The notes beneath the pieces are model-generated. The model ran no database searches and was not told the origin of the DNA. It was given only the letters and a program-made list of their open reading frames with translations. A stretch of DNA of 8,123 nt, taken from NCBI GenBank assembly GCA_902490055.1, contig CABUCP010000122.1, positions 1 to 8,123 on the forward strand. The letters run 5' to 3'. This DNA is from an uncultured Klebsiella sp. (GTDB lineage Bacteria > Pseudomonadota > Gammaproteobacteria > Enterobacterales > Enterobacteriaceae). How positions within the stretch are numbered: the first letter of the stretch is position 1; each line of letters opens with the position of its first letter. Shown piece after piece: positions 1 to 5,995 of the stretch. A program made the position numbers and the translations under genes.

Positions 1-11
1 CCGAGAAATAA
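1..11 (+). CDS. tssB: Possible 3' end of tssB (small sheath subunit), partial
   Basis: In the third frame the first bases read Glu-Lys-stop, with TAA at 9-11. TssB lies directly upstream of tssC in this type of cluster, and enterobacterial TssB proteins tend to end in a short charged tail, so this stop is a plausible end of tssB. Two codons are too little to prove identity. Another frame stays open until a stop at 34-36 and cannot be excluded. The call rests mainly on the conserved tssB-tssC order. Confidence 0.3.
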
Positions 12-39
12 TCGGCGGTATCTCTTTAATGGATTAACT

Positions 40-43
40 GGGA
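40..43 (+). promoter_or_regulatory. Shine-Dalgarno of tssC that decides between two start codons
   Basis: A GGGA motif lies before two in-frame ATG codons, at 46 and 52. It is only 2 bases from the first ATG but 8 bases from the second, which is the usual distance. This favours translation from 52 (protein beginning MSVNTE) over 46 (beginning MLMSVNTE). Confidence 0.5.
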
Positions 44-51
44 AAATGCTG

Positions 52-1587
52 ATGTCTGTAAATACTGAAACGAGCTCCGCGCAGGGGCAAACCACCGTAC
101 TTAACAAAGAAAGCGTTTACGCTTCTCTGTTTGAAAAAATTAACCTGAGCCCGGCGTCAAGCCTGGGCGATATTAACGCTTTTCTGGACGACGCAGCACT
201 GTCAGATGCTTCCACGGGAGAGCGTTTGACGGCAGCGATGCAGGTCTTTATGGACTGCATTCGTCAATCTGGTCAGCAGGTGGAAAAGCTGGATAAAACG
301 CTCATTGACCACCACATTGCGGAACTGGATTTCCAGATTAGCCGCCAGCTTGATGCCGTTATGCACCATCAGGAGTTCCAGAAGGTGGAATCTCTGTGGC
401 GCGGGCTGAAGCAACTGGTGGATAACACCGACTACCGCCAGAATGTGAAAACGGAGATTCTCGATCTCTCCAAAGACGATCTGCGCCAGGATTTTGAAGA
501 CGCGCCGGAACTGATTCAAAGCGGTTTGTACTGGCACACCTATACGGCCGAATATGACACCCCCGGCGGCGAGCCAATCGGTTCGGTGATTTCGGCCTAC
601 GAATTTGACGCCAGTCCGCAGGACATGGCGCTATTACGCAATATTTCGAAAGTATCCGCCGCCGCGCACATGCCGTTTATCGGCGCCGTCGGGCCGAAAT
701 TCTTCCTCAAAGATTCAATGGAAGAGGTCGCGGCGATTAAAGATATTGGTAACTACTTCGATCGCGCGGAATATATTAAGTGGAAATCGTTCCGCGACAC
801 CGATGACTCCCGCTATATCGGCCTGGTGATGCCGCGCGTACTGGGGCGTCTGCCGTATGGCCCGGACACCGTACCGGTGCGCAGCTTTAACTACGTTGAG
901 CAGGTAAAAGGCCCGGATCATGAGAAATACCTGTGGGCCAGCGCGTCGTTCGCCTTTGCTTCCAATATGGTGCGCAGCTTTATCCAAAACGGCTGGTGCG
1001 TGCAGATTCGCGGCCCGCAGGCAGGCGGCGCGGTGCGAGATCTGCCCATCCACCTGTATGATCTCGGCACCGGCAACCAGGTGAAAATCCCTTCCGAGGT
1101 GATGATCCCGGAAACCCGTGAGTTCGAATTTGCCAATCTGGGCTTTATCCCGCTGTCTTACTACAAGAACCGCGACTACGCCTGTTTCTTCTCGGCGAAC
1201 TCAGCTCAGAAACCGGCGCTGTATGACACCGCGGATGCGACCGCAAATAGCCGCATCAACGCTCGCCTACCGTACATCTTCCTTCTGTCGCGCATTGCGC
1301 ATTATCTGAAGCTTATCCAGCGTGAAAACATCGGCACCACTAAGGATCGCCGCCTGCTGGAGCTGGAGCTCAATACCTGGGTTCGTGGCCTGGTCACGGA
1401 AATGACCGATCCGGGCGACGAGCTGCAGGCATCGCATCCGCTGCGCGACGCCAAAGTAGTGGTGGAAGATATCGAAGATAACCCGGGCTTCTTCCGCGTC
1501 AAGCTGTACGCGGTGCCGCACTTCCAGGTGGAAGGCGTGGACGTCAATCTGTCGCTAGTGAGCCAGATGCCGAAGGCGAAAGCGTAA
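52..1587 (+). CDS. tssC: TssC (VipB/ImpC-type), T6SS contractile sheath large subunit
   Basis: TssC pairs with TssB to build the cytoplasmic contractile sheath that surrounds the Hcp tube; its contraction drives the tube and VgrG spike out of the cell. The protein is 511 residues from ATG 52 (513 from the in-frame ATG at 46), the normal full length for the family. Near the N-terminus a predicted helix containing VYASLFEKI matches the position where TssC/VipB proteins carry the ClpV recognition helix. The central and C-terminal parts carry typical conserved family stretches, such as AAHMPFIGAVGPKFF, MPRVLGRLPYGPDT and NTWVRGLVTEM. No frameshift or internal stop is seen. The gene is followed 15 bases later by the start of the tssK remnant, so it was part of an operon. 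Its sheath partner is expected just upstream of the window. The gene looks intact although the downstream baseplate and membrane genes are destroyed. Confidence 0.96.
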   Translation: MSVNTETSSAQGQTTVLNKESVYASLFEKINLSPASSLGDINAFLDDAALSDASTGERLTAAMQVFMDCIRQSGQQVEKLDKTLIDHHIAELDFQISRQLDAVMHHQEFQKVESLWRGLKQLVDNTDYRQNVKTEILDLSKDDLRQDFEDAPELIQSGLYWHTYTAEYDTPGGEPIGSVISAYEFDASPQDMALLRNISKVSAAAHMPFIGAVGPKFFLKDSMEEVAAIKDIGNYFDRAEYIKWKSFRDTDDSRYIGLVMPRVLGRLPYGPDTVPVRSFNYVEQVKGPDHEKYLWASASFAFASNMVRSFIQNGWCVQIRGPQAGGAVRDLPIHLYDLGTGNQVKIPSEVMIPETREFEFANLGFIPLSYYKNRDYACFFSANSAQKPALYDTADATANSRINARLPYIFLLSRIAHYLKLIQRENIGTTKDRRLLELELNTWVRGLVTEMTDPGDELQASHPLRDAKVVVEDIEDNPGFFRVKLYAVPHFQVEGVDVNLSLVSQMPKAKA

Positions 1588-1593
1588 CGCACA

Positions 1594-1598
1594 GGAGG
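1594..1598 (+). promoter_or_regulatory. Strong Shine-Dalgarno left in front of the tssK remnant
   Basis: GGAGG (within AGGAGGTG) sits 4 bases before the ATG at 1603. It is a near-perfect ribosome binding site and supports 1603 as the original tssK start. It now drives only a 51-codon out-of-context reading frame that ends at TAA 1756-1758. Confidence 0.6.
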
Positions 1599-1602
1599 TG
1601 CA

Positions 1603-1665
1603 ATGAAGATTTACCGTCCGTTGTGGAGCGATGGAGCCTTCCAGGCCGCGCAGCAGTTCCAGCAG
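1603..1665 (+). pseudogene. tssK: tssK remnant: N-terminal ~20 codons only
   Basis: TssK (VasE/ImpJ family, about 450 residues) is the baseplate protein that links the sheath/tube base to the membrane complex. The reading frame from ATG 1603 begins MKIYRPLWSDGAF and continues AAQQFQQ, which fits the conserved start of enterobacterial TssK. After about residue 21 the resemblance stops. The same frame continues as a non-TssK tail (LSRCSAPAAV...) to a stop at 1756-1758. All the rest of tssK, and the whole of the tssL gene normally next to it, are missing. The boundary at about 1650-1670 is therefore read as a deletion junction. The identification rests on about 20 residues plus position right after tssC and the retained ribosome binding site. 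Confidence 0.8.
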
Positions 1666-2241
1666 CTATCCCGCTGCTCAGCGCCAGCGGCGGTGATCTT
1701 GATGATGGGCAGGAAAGCGCGTATCCGCATCGTTGGCGATCGGAGGAGGTATCCATAACCAGCAGCTGATGCGTAGCGTAGGCGAGCATCTGGCGCTGTA
1801 TCAGCGGCTTAGTGGGGCGCCTCCGGCAGCAAAACTACGGGAGCAACAGCGGCTGCGCGCTGATGGTTGCCTGAATGACTGGCAGCGGCGCGGCGAACCT
1901 TTGCGCTACGGGCTGGGGCTCTATATCGGTCTGCGCCTGATACCGCCGCTAGAAACGGCCTTTAATAGCTGGTCGCCACCTCTTCCCTGGCATTGTCCCT
2001 AAAGCGCTCGGAGTCGGTACGCAACTGGATGCGTGACACCGACGACGTGCCGGAAAGCTGTTTTGCGGTACAGGGCTATGGCGAAAGCCGTCCTGTCGCC
2101 GCTAATGACACGCCGCAAGGCAGAATGCTGAACCGCCGTGTCGAAATCAGTCTGGTGCCGCAGGCCACTGCCTGCCTGGCATCGGGCAATACCCCTGCGC
2201 CATCTCAGGATGATGACGCATCAAAAAATGAAATGGAGTAA
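1656..2241 (+). pseudogene. Remnant of T6SS-associated OmpA-domain protein, broken in three frames
   Basis: Many enterobacterial T6SS clusters carry, before hcp, a large envelope protein with a C-terminal OmpA-type peptidoglycan-binding domain. Three pieces remain. Frame A, about 1656-1745, reads PLLSASGGDLDDG and ends PHRWRSEE (assignment tentative). Frame B, about 1733-1990, contains LMRSVGEHLALYQRLSG and GEPLRYGLGLYIGLRLIPP. Frame C, about 1989-2241, reads LSLKRSESVRNWMRD, then GYGESRPVAANDTP and LNRRVEISLVP, which is clearly the second half of an OmpA_C domain. The shift between A and B lies at about 1735-1755. Between B and C (about 1975-1993) the first half of the OmpA domain is missing, including the conserved Asp of the GYTD-like motif, so this is a deletion as well as a frame change. 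The stop (TAA 2239-2241) lies just before hcp. The product cannot be made as one protein. Confidence 0.75.
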
Positions 2242-2246
2242 TTAAC

Positions 2247-2733
2247 ATGGCAATACCTGTCTATCTGTGGCTGAAGGACGACGGCGGCGCGGACATCAAA
2301 GGTTCCGTGGACGTGAAGGATCGTGAAGGCAGTATCGAAGTGGTGGCTCAGGAGCATAACCTGTACATCCCAACCGATAACAACACCGGCAAACTGACAG
2401 GGACGCGGATCCACACGCCGTTCCTGTTCACCAAGGAGATCGACTCCTCCAGCCCGTACCTGTACAAAGCGGTGACCACCGGCCAGACCCTGACTTCCGC
2501 CGAATTCAAGTGGTACAAACGATGCCGGTCAGGAAGTAGAGTACTTCAATACCACACTGGAAAACGTGAAGGTGGTGAAGGTCAATCCGCTGATGCACGA
2601 CATCAAGAACCCAGCCTACGAAAAGCACAACCATCTCGAGCAGATCGAACTGCGCTACGAAAAAATCACCTGGACCTACAAAGACGGCAACATCATTCAT
2701 TCCGATTCGTGGAATGAACGCACGACTGCCTGA
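2247..2733 (+). pseudogene. hcp: hcp, T6SS inner tube protein, inactivated by one frameshift
   Basis: Hcp forms hexameric rings that stack into the expelled tube and is itself secreted. The frame from ATG 2247 gives 91 residues of typical Hcp (MAIPVYLWLKDDGGADIKG, later TRIHTPFLFTKEID and FKWYK). After the codon ending at 2519 the Hcp sequence jumps to another frame, where it continues from GAT 2521: DAGQEVEYFNTTLENV, KVNPLMHDIKNPAYE and ITWTYKDGNIIHSDSWNERTTA, with stop TGA 2731-2733. Related Hcp proteins read WYK-I-N-D-A-G here, so I infer loss of 5 bases (a net one-base shift). Restoring them would give about 163 residues, the normal length. Without a shift the ribosome would make a 156-residue protein with a foreign tail of about 65 residues ending at 2717. 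The start is supported by GGAG at 2235-2238, 8 bases upstream. A strong terminator follows. Confidence 0.92.
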
Positions 2734-2740
2734 TGCCTGA

Positions 2741-2767
2741 AGCAGACGGTTCGCCGTCTGCTTTTTT
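2741..2767 (+). terminator. Intrinsic terminator after hcp
   Basis: A perfect 9-base-pair stem (AGCAGACGG / CCGTCTGCT) with a TTCG loop is followed by a run of six T. It begins 8 bases after the hcp stop. This is a classical rho-independent terminator, and it would separate the hcp transcript from clpV. Hcp is usually made in large excess over other T6SS proteins, and a terminator after it fits that. Confidence 0.88.
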
Positions 2768-2802
2768 GCTGAGCGCCTGCGCCTGCGGGCGTTCAGCAAA
2801 AA
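2763..2802. repeat. Second long inverted repeat between hcp and clpV, possible reverse-direction terminator
   Basis: TTTTTGCTGAGCGCC at 2763-2777 pairs with GGCGTTCAGCAAAAA at 2788-2802, 15 positions with a single G-T wobble, around a 10-base GC-rich loop. The left arm shares its T run with the terminator just before it, so the two hairpins cannot both form fully. The right arm ends in an A run, so on the opposite strand the structure has the stem-plus-T-run form of a terminator. I see no convergent gene here, so its role is unclear. Confidence 0.65.
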
Positions 2803-2900
2803 TACTATCTGCCTGCCCAATCTTGTGCGCTTTGGCCTCCTGAACAGCAGGAAATAGCGATGGGCGGTAGCGTGTCCGGAATCGACAAAGAGAGAGTCTC

Positions 2901-5531
2901 ATGGAAACCCCAGCTATTCTGTTACGCCGTTTAAATCCATATTGCGCCCGTGCCCTGGAAGGCGCAGCCTCCCTGTGCCAGGCTCGCGCGCATGCGCAAA
3001 TCCTTCCAGAACATTGGTTGCTGAAACTACTGGAGCAGGGCGAGGGCGATCTGACCGTGCTGGCGCGGCGTTATGAGTGGGATATGGATGCTATCTGGCA
3101 GGATCTCCTCTCTTTTTTGGATACGCTTCCTCGATCGGTGCATAGCCGGCCGCAACTGGCCGGCAGCATACAGAGCCTGATGCAGGAGGCGTGGCTGCGG
3201 GCTTCGCTGGCCGGCGAGGCGCATATCCGCAGCGTTCATCTGTTGATGGCGTTAGTTAACAATCCGGCCCGCGTACGCTGTGACAGCCTGTGGCCGATGT
3301 TGACGCTGGGACAAACGCAGCTTGAGAGTCTGCGCCCGCTGCTGGATGCGCAGTCTGATGAACGTCCGGAATTACAGGAAGAGGGGCTGGCCCACGGTGG
3401 CGAGGTGGAGTTTATCGGGCGTCCGATGGATGCCGAAGTGGACGCCGGCGAACCTCATTCTGCGCTGCAGAACGCGCTGGATAAGTTCACGCTTGATGTG
3501 ACCGCCCGCGCTCGCGAAGGCAAGATCGATCCGGTATTTGGCCGCGATAACGAAATCCGCCAGATGGTGGACATCCTCTCACGCAGACGCAAAAACAACC
3601 CAATCCTGGTAGGTGAACCCGGCGTTGGCAAGACCGCGCTGGTGGAAGGGCTGGCGCTACGGATAGCGGAGGGCAACGTTCCGGATAGCCTGAAGCCGGT
3701 CCTGGTGCGTACCCTGGATCTCGGCCTGCTGCAGGCCGGCGCCGGCGTCAAAGGCGAGTTCGAACAGCGGTTGAAGAATATTATCGCCGCGGTGCAGCAG
3801 TCGCCTGTTCCGGTACTGCTGTTTATCGACGAAGCCCATACCATTATCGGCGCCGGCAATCAGGCGGGCGGTGCGGATGCGGCTAACTTGCTGAAACCCG
3901 CGCTTGCCCGCGGCGAGCTACGAACTATCGCCGCCACTACCTGGAGCGAGTACAAGCAGTACTTTGAGCGCGACGCCGCGCTGGAGCGCCGCTTCCAGAT
4001 GGTCAAAGTAGATGAACCGGACGATGACACCGCCAGCCTGATGCTGCGCGGCCTGAAATCCCGCTACGCCGAGCACCATGGCGTACATATCACTGATGAA
4101 GCGGTTCGCGCCGCCGTGACGCTCTCTCGTCGCTACCTTACCGGCCGTCAGTTGCCAGATAAGGCGGTGGATCTGCTGGATACGGCGGCGGCCCGCATTC
4201 GCATGGGAATCGATACCGTACCGGAACCGTTGACGCGCATGAAAGCGCAAATTACGGCGCTGGAATTAGAAAAACAGGCGCTGCTGGAGGACGCCATGGC
4301 CGGGAGCCGCAGCGACGATGAGCGGCTGGCGGTCATCGAACAGGAAGAGGTCCGCATTATTTTACAGCTCGACGAACTGGAAACGCAGTACGGTCAGGAG
4401 CTTAAAATAATGGAACAGCTGCTGGCCTGTCGCGCTGAACTTTCCCGCCGGGGAGAGATTGCCGGGCTGCAAAAGCAGCTTGCTGGCGTACAGCATAATC
4501 ACCCGCTGCTGGGGCTGGACGTGGACGTGCGCACCGTGGCGACGGTGATTGCCGACTGGACCGGGGTGCCGCTTTCCTCGTTACTGAAAGATGAGCAGAG
4601 TGAACTGCTAAACCTCGAATTGAACCTCGGTAAACGGGTTGTGGGGCAGGATACGGCGCTAAACGCCATCGCTCAGCGGCTGCGGGCGGCCAAAACCGGG
4701 CTTGCATCGGAGCACGGTCCGCAGGGCGTGTTCCTGCTGGTGGGACCGAGCGGAACCGGGAAAACCGAAACCGCGCTGGCGCTGGCGGATGAACTCTTTG
4801 GCGGCGAGAAATCGCTGATTACCATCAATCTCTCCGAATACCAGGAACCACATACCGTCTCCCAACTGAAAGGGTCGCCTCCGGGCTATGTCGGTTACGG
4901 CCAGGGCGGCATTCTCACCGAAGCGGTACGCAAACGCCCGTACAGCGTGGTGCTGCTCGATGAAGTCGAAAAAGCGCACCGCGATGTAATGAATCTGTTT
5001 TATCAGGTGTTTGACCGCGGCTTTATGCGCGACGGCGAGGGGCGGGAGATCGACTTTCGCAATACAGTGATCCTGATGACCGCGAACCTGGGCAGCGACC
5101 TGCTGATGCAAATGCTGCAGGAGCGCCCGGAGTCCACCGAGTCCGACCTGCATGAGCTGTTGCGGCCGCTGCTGCGTGACCAGTTCCAGCCCGCCTTGCT
5201 GGCCCGTTTCCAGACGGTGATTTACCGGCCGCTCGGCCTACCGGCGATGCGCAGGATTGTCGGCATGAAACTCAACCAGGTGAGTCAACGTTTGTATCGT
5301 CATTACGGTATGACAACCGATATTGCTGAAGGCCTATACGACGCGTTAACGGACGCCTGCCTGCTGCCGGACACCGGCGCGCGTAACGTTGACAGCCTGC
5401 TTAATCAACAAATTCTACCGGTGCTGAGTCAGCAACTGCTGAGCCATCTGGCGGCAGGGCTGAAGCCGCAGAGCCTTTCTCTGGATGTCGATGAAGAAGG
5501 CGGCGTGGTCATGGAATTTAGCCACACCTGA
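2901..5531 (+). CDS. clpV: ClpV (TssH), AAA+ ATPase that disassembles the contracted T6SS sheath
   Basis: ClpV is a hexameric Clp/Hsp100 ATPase in the cytoplasm that binds the TssC N-terminal helix in contracted sheaths and threads it through its pore, recycling TssB/TssC. The protein is 876 residues, a normal full length. Residues ~1-160 form the Clp-N type substrate domain. The first AAA+ domain has Walker A GEPGVGKT (238-245) and Walker B LFIDEAH (307-313). A coiled-coil middle region with many Glu/Gln/Leu spans about 420-520. The second AAA+ domain has Walker A GPSGTGKT (615-622), a pore-loop motif GSPPGYVGYG (658-667) and Walker B VLLDEVEKAH (684-693). All catalytic motifs are present and there is no frameshift. 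A purine-rich AGAGAG about 6 bases before ATG 2901 is a modest ribosome site. The preceding 167 bases hold the hcp terminator, so clpV probably needs its own promoter or read-through; I see no convincing -35/-10 pair. Confidence 0.97.
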   Translation: METPAILLRRLNPYCARALEGAASLCQARAHAQILPEHWLLKLLEQGEGDLTVLARRYEWDMDAIWQDLLSFLDTLPRSVHSRPQLAGSIQSLMQEAWLRASLAGEAHIRSVHLLMALVNNPARVRCDSLWPMLTLGQTQLESLRPLLDAQSDERPELQEEGLAHGGEVEFIGRPMDAEVDAGEPHSALQNALDKFTLDVTARAREGKIDPVFGRDNEIRQMVDILSRRRKNNPILVGEPGVGKTALVEGLALRIAEGNVPDSLKPVLVRTLDLGLLQAGAGVKGEFEQRLKNIIAAVQQSPVPVLLFIDEAHTIIGAGNQAGGADAANLLKPALARGELRTIAATTWSEYKQYFERDAALERRFQMVKVDEPDDDTASLMLRGLKSRYAEHHGVHITDEAVRAAVTLSRRYLTGRQLPDKAVDLLDTAAARIRMGIDTVPEPLTRMKAQITALELEKQALLEDAMAGSRSDDERLAVIEQEEVRIILQLDELETQYGQELKIMEQLLACRAELSRRGEIAGLQKQLAGVQHNHPLLGLDVDVRTVATVIADWTGVPLSSLLKDEQSELLNLELNLGKRVVGQDTALNAIAQRLRAAKTGLASEHGPQGVFLLVGPSGTGKTETALALADELFGGEKSLITINLSEYQEPHTVSQLKGSPPGYVGYGQGGILTEAVRKRPYSVVLLDEVEKAHRDVMNLFYQVFDRGFMRDGEGREIDFRNTVILMTANLGSDLLMQMLQERPESTESDLHELLRPLLRDQFQPALLARFQTVIYRPLGLPAMRRIVGMKLNQVSQRLYRHYGMTTDIAEGLYDALTDACLLPDTGARNVDSLLNQQILPVLSQQLLSHLAAGLKPQSLSLDVDEEGGVVMEFSHT

Positions 5532-5551
5532 TGAGGATTTCTTAGCGTCAA

Positions 5552-5574
5552 CGCCATCCCGGTACAGGATGGCG
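5552..5574. repeat. Perfect hairpin between clpV and vgrG
   Basis: CGCCATCC at 5552-5559 and GGATGGCG at 5567-5574 form a perfect 8-base-pair stem with a 7-base loop, 20 bases after the clpV stop. No T run follows, so it is not a standard intrinsic terminator. It could be an RNA-stability or processing hairpin, or a leftover of deleted sequence. The remaining intergenic bases (5532-5633) have no clear coding content. Confidence 0.5.
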
Positions 5575-5621
5575 CGGGCGATGGGCATGCAGAACACTAT
5601 CTGCAGGGCATTGCGGTCTTA

Positions 5622-5626
5622 TGGAG
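5622..5626 (+). promoter_or_regulatory. Shine-Dalgarno in front of the vgrG remnant
   Basis: TGGAG lies 7 bases before ATG 5634. It supports that ATG as the original vgrG start, giving MTWMSSLGRERNTT before the frame is lost. Confidence 0.45.
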
Positions 5627-5633
5627 AATAAAT

Positions 5634-5995
5634 ATGACCTGGATGAGTTCGTTGGGCCGTGAGCGCAACACTACCGCAGGAGCATAACCTGCATGGTTGG
5701 GAATATGAATTTAATCTCAAGCAAAGCTACCCAAAACGCGAACAGATCAACCAGTATCGCGAGAGCGACCTGGCGTTTATTCAGCGCCTGCTGGCCGAAG
5801 TCGGCATATTCTATTATTTCACCCTGCAGGAAGAGGCGCAGAGCGAAGTGGTGTATTTCGCCGATGCGCAGCGCGCGTTGATATTTGGTAAGACACTCCC
5901 CCGTCAACAGCCCGTCAGGAATGAGCGACAGCGGGGCGGAGTCCGTATGGGGCTGCGAGGCGGAGAGTGAACAGCGCAGGGAGGATCTTTATTAA
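5634..5995 (+). pseudogene. vgrG: vgrG (tssI) remnant, spike protein with internal and 3' deletions and a frameshift
   Basis: VgrG trimers form the spike on the Hcp tube and carry effectors; intact proteins have about 600 or more residues. Recognisable here is EHNLHGWEYEFNLKQSYPKR, then QINQYRESDLAFIQRLLAEV and GIFYYFTLQEE, with YFADAQRALIFGKTLP, in one frame from about 5665 to 5901. This matches the gp27-like N-terminal part of VgrG. At a run of five C (5898-5902) the frame shifts: from 5903 the VgrG pattern resumes as VNSPSGMSDSGAESVWG in the next frame. Removing one C restores it. Upstream, a short peptide from ATG 5634 (MTWMSSLGRERNTT) lies in a different frame and joins this segment at about 5660-5668, so most of the first ~150 residues are lost. 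After about 5965 similarity ends and the frame stops at TAA 5993-5995, overlapping the tssA start. The gp5-like spike and any effector domain are gone. Confidence 0.85.
5978..5984 (+). promoter_or_regulatory. Shine-Dalgarno of tssA
   Basis: AGGGAGG ends 10 bases before ATG 5995. It supports this start and shows that the deletion on its left stopped just short of the tssA translation signals. Confidence 0.6.

Noticed and set aside
1603..1758. A possible small 51-residue protein with a strong ribosome site
   Set aside because: Its first part is the start of TssK and the rest is out-of-frame sequence of the neighbouring remnant. It would be translated but is most simply a by-product of the deletion.
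2247..2717. A 156-residue Hcp variant with a novel C-terminal domain
   Set aside because: The last ~65 residues are simply the shifted frame of the normal Hcp C-terminus, whose true sequence is present one frame away, so this is a frameshift and not a new domain.
2734..2900. A sigma-70 promoter for clpV in the hcp-clpV gap
   Set aside because: TACTAT at 2803-2808 resembles a -10 box, but no acceptable -35 element lies at 16-18 bases upstream, so I do not call it.
3455..5153. Long open frames on the minus strand inside clpV (for example 3455-3859 and 4659-5153)
   Set aside because: They lie wholly within the clpV coding sequence, have no recognisable domains or ribosome sites, and their composition is that expected from antisense of a GC-rich gene.
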